This document shows positions 52,369-60,115 of a stretch of 64,000 nt of DNA, in pieces. Source of the stretch: Thiomicrorhabdus sp965603495 (GTDB lineage: Bacteria > Pseudomonadota > Gammaproteobacteria > Thiomicrospirales > Thiomicrospiraceae). The notes under the pieces were generated by a model. That model was not told the origin of the DNA, did no database searches, and worked only from the letters and a program-made list of their open reading frames with translations. Within the stretch, counting starts at the first letter, position 1; each line of letters opens with the position of its first letter. Position numbers and translations under genes: made by a program. The stretch covers positions 62,001-126,000 of the forward strand of contig CBFDDF010000004.1 in the NCBI GenBank assembly GCA_965603495.1. The letters are read 5' to 3'.

Positions 52369-53337
52369 TTAAAGATAAATGTTTTGAATAAAATTGAAAG
52401 TCCAACCGACTAGGATAAAAGCACTGGTTAAAACGCCTATAAATAGAGCTAGGGCAGGCCACTGAATGACTTTTCTTAAAATGAGTAGTTCTGGCAGTGA
52501 TAGGGCTGCAATGCTCATCATAAAAGCCAAGCTGGTACCTAAAGGCACGCCTTTACCTAACATTGCTTCTAAAATTGGGATAACGCCAACAGTATCTGAA
52601 TAGAGTGGTACGCCGATTATCACGGCCAACGGAACCGTCCACCAATTACCGGACGTAGACAGGTGGTCGGTTACCCATTGTTGTGGCACATAGCCATGCA
52701 ATGCGGCGCCGATTGCGATACCAATAAAGATCCACTTCCAAATTCTTAAGACAATCGTCTTTACTTCATTTAAGGCAAATTCATGGCGTTGAGTAAGGGT
52801 CTGTTTTTGGGGCGTGGATTCGATTTCACCCATCTGTATTTTCCAGACATAAGACTCTACCCAGCGTTCGGTTTTGAAACGTTCCATAATCATGCCGCCG
52901 ACATAAGCAACCACTAGGCCTGCGCCGACATACATCAAGGCAATCTCCCAGCCTAAAATGGATGCGAGCATGACCACGGCAATTTCATTAATCATCGGGC
53001 TGGCAATCAGAAATGAGAAAGTCACACCCATTGGAATACCGGCTTCGACAAAACCAATAAATAACGGCACGGATGAACAAGAGCAAAAGGGGGTCACGCT
53101 GCCTAATAAGATGGCCATGAGTCGAGCGAACCATTTAGGTTTGCCTTGAATGACTTTACGAATGCGTTCTGGTGACACATAAGCACGGAGCAATCCCATC
53201 AAATAAATGATGGTAATCAATAGCACTAGGATTTTGACGACATCCATTACAAAAAATTGTACGGCTGCACCTAACGACGATTGCGGGTCAAGTCCAAGCA
53301 AATTAAAGGCGGCATAGTTGCCCAGTTGTTCAAACAT
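52369..53337 (-). CDS. YraQ/DUF318-family permease (ArsP-like)
   Basis: 322 residues with eight to ten hydrophobic segments. Family marks are SVTPFCSCSSVPLFIGFVEA and FLIASPMINEIAVVM in the first half and GVPLYSDTVGVIPILEAML in the second. Characterised relatives export methylated trivalent arsenicals or have been linked to metal efflux. The CSC motif can bind a soft metal. It is followed 24 nt later by the Cys-rich thioredoxin-like gene. The promoter contains a strong operator-like repeat, but no ArsR-type regulator gene is next to it. Confidence 0.9.
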   Translation of the reverse strand: MFEQLGNYAAFNLLGLDPQSSLGAAVQFFVMDVVKILVLLITIIYLMGLLRAYVSPERIRKVIQGKPKWFARLMAILLGSVTPFCSCSSVPLFIGFVEAGIPMGVTFSFLIASPMINEIAVVMLASILGWEIALMYVGAGLVVAYVGGMIMERFKTERWVESYVWKIQMGEIESTPQKQTLTQRHEFALNEVKTIVLRIWKWIFIGIAIGAALHGYVPQQWVTDHLSTSGNWWTVPLAVIIGVPLYSDTVGVIPILEAMLGKGVPLGTSLAFMMSIAALSLPELLILRKVIQWPALALFIGVLTSAFILVGWTFNFIQNIYL

Positions 53338-53366
53338 AACGGTGTCTTATTTAAGAGGTTATCGCC

Positions 53367-53392
53367 ATTATATTTGTATTACCAAATATAAT
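53367..53392 (-). promoter_or_regulatory. operator-like inverted repeat over the permease promoter
   Basis: ATTATATTTG and CAAATATAAT form a perfect 10-bp inverted repeat around TATTAC, 30-55 bp upstream of the permease start. On the reverse strand TATAAT (53372-53367) is inside one arm, with TTCATT 17 bp upstream as -35. A bound repressor, for example of the ArsR/SmtB type, would block the promoter. Confidence 0.65.
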
Positions 53393-53475
53393 GAAGCATT
53401 TTTTTTAAATAGATGGTGGAAGTGCTTCAGTCCAGTCGGTCGGAAGTTGTTAGCGAGCAGTTGTTTTGAGTTGAA

Positions 53476-53712
53476 TTAATCTTTATGCGCCGTTGCCGTC
53501 GAATCGATTTTGGGGGCGGGTGTCGTTTTGAGTTTCTGGCGTCTTAACTGATTCGCTAATTTAGTTAGGTGGCTTTGGATTTTCCAAAACAAGTAACCAG
53601 GCATATCACAGGTTGTTTTATGTTCTGTGAATTGGCGGTCGCTGAATTTTAGATAAGAGGGTACACGATTATGTTGGGGAGTTTCATGCTGAGATTCCTG
53701 ATTGTTTTTCAT
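53476..53712 (-). CDS. small hypothetical protein
   Basis: 78 residues, hydrophilic and basic in the C-terminal half, with one cysteine and no membrane segment. Not recognised. A near-perfect Shine-Dalgarno (CAGGAGGC) precedes the ATG, which supports translation. It lies directly downstream of the lytic transglycosylase gene on the same strand. Confidence 0.6.
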   Translation of the reverse strand: MKNNQESQHETPQHNRVPSYLKFSDRQFTEHKTTCDMPGYLFWKIQSHLTKLANQLRRQKLKTTPAPKIDSTATAHKD

Positions 53713-53755
53713 GCAAGCCTCCTGTTTAATCCTCTCAGGACTATCTGTTATTGGG

Positions 53756-54997
53756 TTACTTTTGAATAGTAGCCGATTGTTGCAATAGTTTTAACATTCT
53801 AAGGGAGGGGTAGCCGTCTGCTGCGAGCTGACTTTTCACTTGAAACCTACGCAATGCATTTTTGGTTCTGCTCCCTGCAATGCCATCAGCTTCGCCAACT
53901 TCATATCCAAGGGCATTAAGGTGAGTTTGGATTTGTTGCATCTCTGCAGTGCTCAAACCCTTATCATCTTCGGGTTGGCTTTTGGTTAAAAGCGGTTTGT
54001 CGACAATTCGATCTGCCAAGTGACCAACACCAATGGCATATTTGTCAGAGTTATTCCAGCGTTTGATGACTTTGAAATTATCATAAACTAAGAAAGCCGG
54101 GCCGCGGAAATCACTGGCAAGTAACAGTTTGGCGGGCATCTCTATATGTGTTGATAAAGAACGGCCATTGGCTTGCTTGATACCCAGTGCTTGCCATTCT
54201 TTTAAGCTACGTACCATTTTACCATCTGCTAAAGCATAGTCAAAACCATTGGGTAAATGTACTTCACGTCCCCAGCTTTGCTCTCTCTGCCAGCCAAGTT
54301 GCTCTAAGAAGTTACCAGCAGAATGAAGCGCATCAGGCAGGCTATCCCATAAATTTATTTTGCCATCGCCATCGCCATCAACGGCATACTTTAGATAGTT
54401 AGAGGGCATAAATTGGCATTGTCCCATCGCACCCGCCCAAGAACCTTTCATCTGTTGCGGAGAAACGTGCCCTAAATCGATGATTTGAAGGGCACTGATG
54501 AGCTGTTTAGTGAAAAAGTTACTACGACGGGGATCATAAGAAAGGGTTGCGAGCGATTCAATAATGGGGATATTGCCAGTATATCGGCCATAGTTGGTTT
54601 CCATGCCCCAGAAGGCCACTAAAATCCGTTCAGGAACGCCATATTTCTTAGTAACTTCAGCGAGCAGTCGACGATTTTTTTTCAGGCTTTTAATACCTCT
54701 TTCAATACGTTGTTCAGAGACGGCACGATTGAAATATTCAAAAAAGGTGCTAGTAAACTCCGGTTGGCGGCGGTCTAATTCCAGCACTTTTTGATTCAAA
54801 TGCACGTCTGCAAAAGCTTGGTTTAAAGTTTGATTAGAAATACCTGCTTGAATCGCTTGGGTTTTGAAATCAACTAGCCAGTGTTGAAAGTCTTGTTCGG
54901 TCTCCATCACGGGCACTTGTTCTGCAGCTTGTGCATGAACAGCTAGGGACGTGAACACTGAAAAACTCAGGAGGCATAGTGCGAGGATGTTGTTCAT
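53756..54997 (-). CDS. lytic murein transglycosylase (MltB family) with peptidoglycan-binding domain
   Basis: 413 residues. Signal peptide about 1-24. SLT_2/MltB catalytic domain with the Glu in FWGMETNYGRYTG, MKGSWAGAMGQCQFMPSNYL and DGDGKINLWDS. A C-terminal PG_binding_1 domain (about 345-405) shows IQTHLNALGYEVGEADGIAG. The signal has no lipobox, so it is likely soluble in the periplasm. It cleaves the glycan strand to 1,6-anhydro-muropeptides. Confidence 0.93.
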   Translation of the reverse strand: MNNILALCLLSFSVFTSLAVHAQAAEQVPVMETEQDFQHWLVDFKTQAIQAGISNQTLNQAFADVHLNQKVLELDRRQPEFTSTFFEYFNRAVSEQRIERGIKSLKKNRRLLAEVTKKYGVPERILVAFWGMETNYGRYTGNIPIIESLATLSYDPRRSNFFTKQLISALQIIDLGHVSPQQMKGSWAGAMGQCQFMPSNYLKYAVDGDGDGKINLWDSLPDALHSAGNFLEQLGWQREQSWGREVHLPNGFDYALADGKMVRSLKEWQALGIKQANGRSLSTHIEMPAKLLLASDFRGPAFLVYDNFKVIKRWNNSDKYAIGVGHLADRIVDKPLLTKSQPEDDKGLSTAEMQQIQTHLNALGYEVGEADGIAGSRTKNALRRFQVKSQLAADGYPSLRMLKLLQQSATIQK

Positions 54998-55161
54998 TTT
55001 AATAGGTCTTTTCTAAGGGAACGTCAAAAATGGCGGTAAACCGCTAATGTTTCTTTACTGGATTACTATATTCTACATAAACTAACTAAAAGAAGGCGAT
55101 AAAACAGTTTAAAATTACTCATAATCATAAAATGCCCGCACCGCTAAAAATTGGATGACCT

Positions 55162-57363
55162 ATGTTGAAATGTTTTGCCACCTCCGCTGGTGGATTAAGT
55201 GAATTGTTACGTGAAGAACTTATGTCTTTGGGTGCTGAAAATGTCAAGGCACAACCTAGAGGGGTGACTTTTGAAGCCGATTTGGAAACGGCCTACCGGG
55301 CTTGTCTATGGTCACGTTTGGCAAACCGAATCTTTCTCACGGTATTGGAAGCGGAATTAGAGGATCAAGAAGAGCTGACCACTGAAGTCGCTCAGATTGA
55401 GTGGAGTGATCATATGGACTCCTATGGTACTTTTTCAGTGTCTTTTTCCGGAAAAGGCATGGGGATTGAACATACCAACTTCGGTGCGCTTAAAATCAAA
55501 GACGGCATCGTCGATTACTTTATGGACAAGAATGATGAGCGTCCATCAGTCAACACTGAGAATCCAAATCTTCGAGTCCACGGTCACTTAAACCGTAACC
55601 AACTGACCTTAAGTATCGATTTAATCGGTTATAGCTTACATCAACGTGGCTATCGTGAAGGTCAACAGGTTAAAGCCCCTTTAAAGGAGAATGTGGCAGC
55701 GGCACTGTTAATGCGTGCGGGTTGGCCAGCTATCGCTAAAGAAGGCGGCACGCTGTACGATCCTATGTGTGGTTCAGGTACCTTTTTAGTAGAAGCGGCC
55801 TTGATGGCTTCTGACGGTGCGCCAGGTTTACATAAACATGACCGTATGATTCTAAACGCCTGGAAAGGTCATGATGCAGATTTATGGAAAGATTTGGTGG
55901 CTGAAGCCAAAAACCGTCAATTGCTCGGTTTGAATAACTTACCAAAGATTGTCGGTTCTGATGCCTCACATCGCTCTTTAGATATTGCTGAAGAAGCCAT
56001 TTTGAATGCCGGTTTTGCAGACTACATCGAAGTAAAACAGATGACTGCAGAACAAGGTCGTCGTTGGGGCGATTGGCAACCAGGTCTGGTCATTACTAAC
56101 CCGCCTTATGGTGAGCGTTTAGGGGAAGTAGACGAGGTTAAAGTCCTGTATACGGCGCTGGGACGATTCCTTAAAAATGAGTTTGATGGCTGGCAAGCCG
56201 CGGTCTTAACCTGTAATCCAGAATTGGGCATGTATTTAGGCCTTAAAGCCAAACGTAGTCATAACTTCTTTAACGGACCGATGGAGTGTAAGTTATTCCG
56301 TTTTGAGGTGACTGAAGAGTTTCATCGTGAACCAGCGATTAAAGGCGGCGCAGATTTAGCGGAAGGTGTCCAAAACGCTTATCCGGATTTGGCAGAGTCG
56401 GAAGGCGCAATCATGTTTGCTAACCGTTTAAAGAAAAATTTGAAGCCGTTACGCAAATGGGCCAAAAAGCACGAAATTAATGCCTACCGTGTTTATGATG
56501 CCGATATGCCTGAATATTCGTTATCGATTGATTTTTATCATACCGAAGATGGCGGCGATTGGTTGGTGGTGAATGAATATGCAGCCCCTAAAACGATTGA
56601 TAAATCTAAGGCTAAAAAACGCCTGTATGAAGCCTTGTCGGTTTTACCAAGTGTATTTGAACTACCAGTAGAGCGCATTAACTTTAAAGTCCGTGAAAAA
56701 CAGAGCGGCACAGCTCAGTATGAGAAGCTTGAAGAGAACAAAGAATTCTATACCATTATTGAAAATGGCACTAAATTGCGTGTCAATTTCACGGATTACT
56801 TAGACACGGGGATTTTTCTAGATCATCGTGATGTACGTGCGTTTGTGGCGCAAAAAGCACAACGTAAAAGTTTATTAAACCTATTCTGTTATACCGCTAC
56901 GGTTACGGCACAAGCCGCAAATCAAGGCGCCAAAAGCAGCTTAAGTTTGGATATGTCTAAAACCTATTTAGCTTGGGCTAGACAGAACTTAATCCTCAAT
57001 GGTTGTGATGAGTCACAACATCTCTTAAAGCAGGTTGATGTTATTGATTGGTTGGATATGGAGAGTCAAGCGACCAGCCAAGGGTTTGATGTCATTTTCT
57101 TAGATCCTCCTTCCTTTTCTACCTCGAAAAGAATGGAAGGCACCTTGGATATCCAGCGTGACCATGTCGATCTGATTCAGAAAGCCATGAAGTTGTTAAA
57201 TCCAGGAGGGCAGTTAATTTTCTCAAACAACTTCCGCAAGTTTAAGTTAGATGAAGCCAGCCTCGAAGGCGTTGCAGTTGAAAATATTACCAAGCAAACC
57301 ATGCCAAGGGATTTTGAACGCAATACTAAAATCCACCAGGCCTGGGTATTAACCAAAGCTTAA
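55162..57363 (+). CDS. rlmL: bifunctional 23S rRNA m2G2445 / m7G2069 methyltransferase RlmKL
   Basis: 733 residues, the fused RlmKL form. An N-terminal THUMP domain is followed by the RlmL methyltransferase with DPMCGSGTFLVEAAL and TNPPYGERLG, then the RlmK methyltransferase with DYLDTGIFLDHRDVR, LNLFCYTATVTAQAA and LDPPSFSTSKRM. Near-copies of the palindrome are at 56079-56090 (PGLV) and 57335-57346 (HQAW). Confidence 0.97.
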   Translation: MLKCFATSAGGLSELLREELMSLGAENVKAQPRGVTFEADLETAYRACLWSRLANRIFLTVLEAELEDQEELTTEVAQIEWSDHMDSYGTFSVSFSGKGMGIEHTNFGALKIKDGIVDYFMDKNDERPSVNTENPNLRVHGHLNRNQLTLSIDLIGYSLHQRGYREGQQVKAPLKENVAAALLMRAGWPAIAKEGGTLYDPMCGSGTFLVEAALMASDGAPGLHKHDRMILNAWKGHDADLWKDLVAEAKNRQLLGLNNLPKIVGSDASHRSLDIAEEAILNAGFADYIEVKQMTAEQGRRWGDWQPGLVITNPPYGERLGEVDEVKVLYTALGRFLKNEFDGWQAAVLTCNPELGMYLGLKAKRSHNFFNGPMECKLFRFEVTEEFHREPAIKGGADLAEGVQNAYPDLAESEGAIMFANRLKKNLKPLRKWAKKHEINAYRVYDADMPEYSLSIDFYHTEDGGDWLVVNEYAAPKTIDKSKAKKRLYEALSVLPSVFELPVERINFKVREKQSGTAQYEKLEENKEFYTIIENGTKLRVNFTDYLDTGIFLDHRDVRAFVAQKAQRKSLLNLFCYTATVTAQAANQGAKSSLSLDMSKTYLAWARQNLILNGCDESQHLLKQVDVIDWLDMESQATSQGFDVIFLDPPSFSTSKRMEGTLDIQRDHVDLIQKAMKLLNPGGQLIFSNNFRKFKLDEASLEGVAVENITKQTMPRDFERNTKIHQAWVLTKA

Positions 57364-57393
57364 GTTGTCAGCTCAGTTAAGCTAGATAAGAAG

Positions 57394-57438
57394 CCTTCTA
57401 TTTCGTCAATCATATTGGTCGAAATAGAAGGTTTTTTT
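57394..57438 (+). terminator. terminator of rlmL
   Basis: Stem CCTTCTATTTCG/CGAAATAGAAGG, 14-nt loop and seven T residues. Confidence 0.92.
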
Positions 57439-57519
57439 GTTTTAATCTTGTCATTTATCAAGCTTAAAATCACAGCAACTGGCTTAGCGGTATGCAATTA
57501 CAAACTTCTGACTTAACTC

Positions 57520-57533
57520 TTGAGGCAGATTAA
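57520..57533 (+). promoter_or_regulatory. candidate FNR/ANR site upstream of hemN
   Basis: TTGAG-GCAG-ATTAA differs from the FNR consensus TTGAT-N4-ATCAA at two positions. It lies 59 bp before the proposed hemN start. hemN is often FNR-activated because the enzyme works without oxygen. Confidence 0.4.
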
Positions 57534-57591
57534 CTCTTTAAAATCCATTATGGCTTATCCTTACGTTTCAAAGCATATTGGAACTTTTAAA

Positions 57592-58974
57592 ATGGAACAA
57601 AAAATACAGTTTGATGAAGCGTTAATTAAACGCTACAACCAATCAGGACCTCGATACACCTCTTATCCAACAGCAGTACAGTTTGATGAAGGTTTTGGTT
57701 TAGCAGACTATAAAGCGGCTGCACAGCGCAGTAATGACTCTGGCCGTGGTTTGTCGCTGTATTTTCACATCCCTTTTTGCGATACCGTCTGTTTCTTTTG
57801 TGCCTGTAATAAGGTGTGGACACGTGATCGATCTAAAGCGGCGCCTTATCTACAACGTCTTTTCAAAGAAATAGAGATGCAATCAAAATTGTTTGACCCA
57901 AAACGAAAGGTTGAACAGCTGCATTGGGGCGGCGGCACACCGACCTTTATTAATAATGATGAAATGAAACAGTTGATGGATAAAACGCGTCAACACTTCA
58001 ATTTATACGATGATGATTCGGGTGAATACTCCATTGAAATTGATCCACGTGAAGCAGACCGTGAATCGGTTAAGTTGTTGCGTCAGCTCGGTTTTAATCG
58101 CATGAGCTTAGGGGTGCAAGATTTTGACCCTAAGGTGCAGAAAGCGGTCAATCGTATCCAAACTCAAGCGGAAACTTTTGAAGTATTAGAAGGCGCACGT
58201 GAAGCTGGTTTTATGTCAGTCAATGTTGATTTGATTTATGGTCTGCCGCTACAGACTGAAAAAGGTTTTATCAACACGCTGGATAGAGTCTTGGAAGCAG
58301 AACCGGATCGTTTTTCTATCTTCAATTATGCCCATATGCCGAGTATGTTTCCGACTCAGAAGAAGATGAATGAAGCCGATATGCCTTCATCGGATGAGAA
58401 GTTGGCGATTTTACATGCCAGTACTGAGCGCTTGTTAGAAGCCGGTTATGTGTATATCGGGATGGATCATTTTGCTAAACCGGACGATGAGTTAGCGATT
58501 GCACAGCGTAACGAAACCTTGTATCGCAACTTTCAGGGATATTCAACGCATGCTGAATGTGATTTAGTCGGTATGGGGGCGACCTCAATTTCTCTGGTGA
58601 ATAACACCTATGCTCAAAATAGCAAAGGTTTAAATGAATATTATGCGGCGATTGATGCGGGAGAGTTAGCGGTCTTTAGAGGTGTTGAATTGACGGAAGA
58701 TGATGAGTTACGTCGTGATGTGATTACGCGTTTAATCAGTCATTTCCACCTGAATTTTGCCAAAATAGACCATCTATGGAAGATTCGTTTTAATGAATAT
58801 TTTGCCAAAGAGTTAGTGTCTTTACGACCGATGGTTGAAGATGGTTTGATAACGCTGACCGATGAAGATATATATGTCACTGCCAAAGGCCGTTTATTGA
58901 TTCGTAATATCTGCATGGTATTTGATGCTTATCTAAAGCCTGGCGCTGAAAATAGATTTTCAAAAGTAATTTAA
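57592..58974 (+). CDS. hemN: oxygen-independent coproporphyrinogen III oxidase
   Basis: 460 residues. Radical SAM motif HIPFCDTVCFFCACNK (CxxxCxxC plus a fourth cysteine), with N-terminal RYNQSGPRYTSYPT typical of HemN and LHWGGGTPTF. It converts coproporphyrinogen III to protoporphyrinogen IX in heme synthesis without oxygen. The ATG at 57592 matches the E. coli start; earlier in-frame starts at 57520 and 57550 would include the likely promoter region. Confidence 0.96.
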   Translation: MEQKIQFDEALIKRYNQSGPRYTSYPTAVQFDEGFGLADYKAAAQRSNDSGRGLSLYFHIPFCDTVCFFCACNKVWTRDRSKAAPYLQRLFKEIEMQSKLFDPKRKVEQLHWGGGTPTFINNDEMKQLMDKTRQHFNLYDDDSGEYSIEIDPREADRESVKLLRQLGFNRMSLGVQDFDPKVQKAVNRIQTQAETFEVLEGAREAGFMSVNVDLIYGLPLQTEKGFINTLDRVLEAEPDRFSIFNYAHMPSMFPTQKKMNEADMPSSDEKLAILHASTERLLEAGYVYIGMDHFAKPDDELAIAQRNETLYRNFQGYSTHAECDLVGMGATSISLVNNTYAQNSKGLNEYYAAIDAGELAVFRGVELTEDDELRRDVITRLISHFHLNFAKIDHLWKIRFNEYFAKELVSLRPMVEDGLITLTDEDIYVTAKGRLLIRNICMVFDAYLKPGAENRFSKVI

Positions 58975-59009
58975 TGAAAATGCTCTGATTAGATGAAAAA
59001 AGTGCAAAG

Positions 59010-59036
59010 AAACCGAGACTAAGCTCGGTTTTTTTA
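59010..59036 (+). terminator. terminator of hemN
   Basis: Stem AAACCGAG/CTCGGTTT with T run, 36 nt after the stop. Confidence 0.9.
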
Positions 59037-59062
59037 GCGCTAAAATTCATGGCTAAGATTTG

Positions 59063-59074
59063 ACCAGGCCTGGT
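59063..59074. repeat. ACCAGGCCTGGT palindrome, copy 13
   Basis: Perfect copy between the hemN terminator and the convergent ydcF-like gene. Confidence 0.9.
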
Positions 59075-59128
59075 TAAACGAGTTGTTTAGCCTGAGAGTT
59101 AATTAGGTTTTATATGACTTTGTTGGGT

Positions 59129-59956
59129 CTAATTGGGTTTTGGAAACCAGTCAGCCGTTTTGCCCGTGTAGTAATAAACCGTCAGTCCAATCCATTCTCG
59201 CCAGGCTGGTTCAAGTGATTTAAGGTGGTCATATAAATCAAAATCCCATTGTCTTAAGGTTTCATGATTAGAGTGGTAATCGACTGGGTAAGGAATCACA
59301 TTGATGTTTTGTTGTCTGGCAATGCCGACTGCGCGAGGCATATGAAACGCCGAGGTGACCAAAAAGTAAGTTCCTTTTGCCTCTCCCTTGGAGAATTTAG
59401 GCAGTAGTGGTTTAGTATGTTTAAAGTTCTCATAGGTGTTGCGAGATTTGGATTCGATGATTAAGCGTTCAGCATCGATGCCGATGGTGGTCAGAATCTT
59501 TCTGGCAAGGGCGCCTTCACCGCTCGTGTTTTGTAGGCTTATGAAGCCGCTACCGCCGGTAAATATCACAGGCGCTTTTGGATAGTTTTTAGCCAAATCA
59601 GCCGCGCCAATATAACGATCACCGCCAATCCCTAGTTCGGCTACTTGCCAGCTAAGCGAACGCTTTAAATCTTCGCCACCGCCGAGCATAATAATGCCAT
59701 CAATATGCTCAGGAAACTTTTCAGGAATGGCGAAGCGTGCTTCTAAAGGCGCCATCAAATAGTCGCTGACAGGGTAGGCCATGACGATAAAACTGACGAG
59801 GGCGCTCGGAATCAGGATTTTTTTGGCGGCACGTACTTTATTGAATGCCAGCAGCAACCCCCCAAGTGATAATGCAAAGATGATAAGGTTGCCTGGGCTT
59901 AGAAAAGCCCAGGCAATTTTAGATAGTAGAAAAAACAGATCATCGAAATTTAACAT
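59129..59956 (-). CDS. YdcF/ElyC-family (DUF218) membrane protein
   Basis: 275 residues with two N-terminal hydrophobic segments (about 10-65) and a DUF218 domain: GIIMLGGGEDLKRS, VIFTGGSG, ERLIIESKSRNTYENF and FLVTSAFHMPRAVGIARQQN. The layout matches ElyC, a protein needed for envelope integrity and linked to undecaprenyl-phosphate metabolism in E. coli. ATG after AGGATAAACCCC. It is divergent from clpB. Confidence 0.92.
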   Translation of the reverse strand: MLNFDDLFFLLSKIAWAFLSPGNLIIFALSLGGLLLAFNKVRAAKKILIPSALVSFIVMAYPVSDYLMAPLEARFAIPEKFPEHIDGIIMLGGGEDLKRSLSWQVAELGIGGDRYIGAADLAKNYPKAPVIFTGGSGFISLQNTSGEGALARKILTTIGIDAERLIIESKSRNTYENFKHTKPLLPKFSKGEAKGTYFLVTSAFHMPRAVGIARQQNINVIPYPVDYHSNHETLRQWDFDLYDHLKSLEPAWREWIGLTVYYYTGKTADWFPKPN

Positions 59957-60043
59957 GGGGTTTATCCTGGAGTAACGTTATTTGATTTGAGGTAAGTTTA
60001 GCGGTTTTACATACGATAGATAGAATGAAAATACAGTATTCTC

Positions 60044-60071
60044 CTTGAAACTAGATATATTGTCCTTATGT
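60044..60071 (+). promoter_or_regulatory. candidate sigma-32 heat-shock promoter of clpB
   Basis: CTTGAAA (60044-60050), 13-bp spacer, CCTTATGT (60064-60071) against the consensus CTTGAAA-N13/14-CCCCATNT. It lies 45 bp before the clpB start; the -10 match is only partial. Confidence 0.55.
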
Positions 60072-60115
60072 TTTATCTAGTTAAGAAGATTTAGTTAAGG
60101 AGTTTGCCAGTAATG

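Noticed and set aside
51707..52372. 221-codon forward frame opposite the Cys-rich thioredoxin-like gene
   Set aside because: It is the antisense shadow of a gene with clear domains and has no plausible protein features of its own.
7116..59074. Palindrome as a CRISPR or IS-end remnant
   Set aside because: Copies are widely and irregularly spaced, have no conserved flanks beyond 12 bp, no target-site duplications and no transposase or Cas genes nearby.
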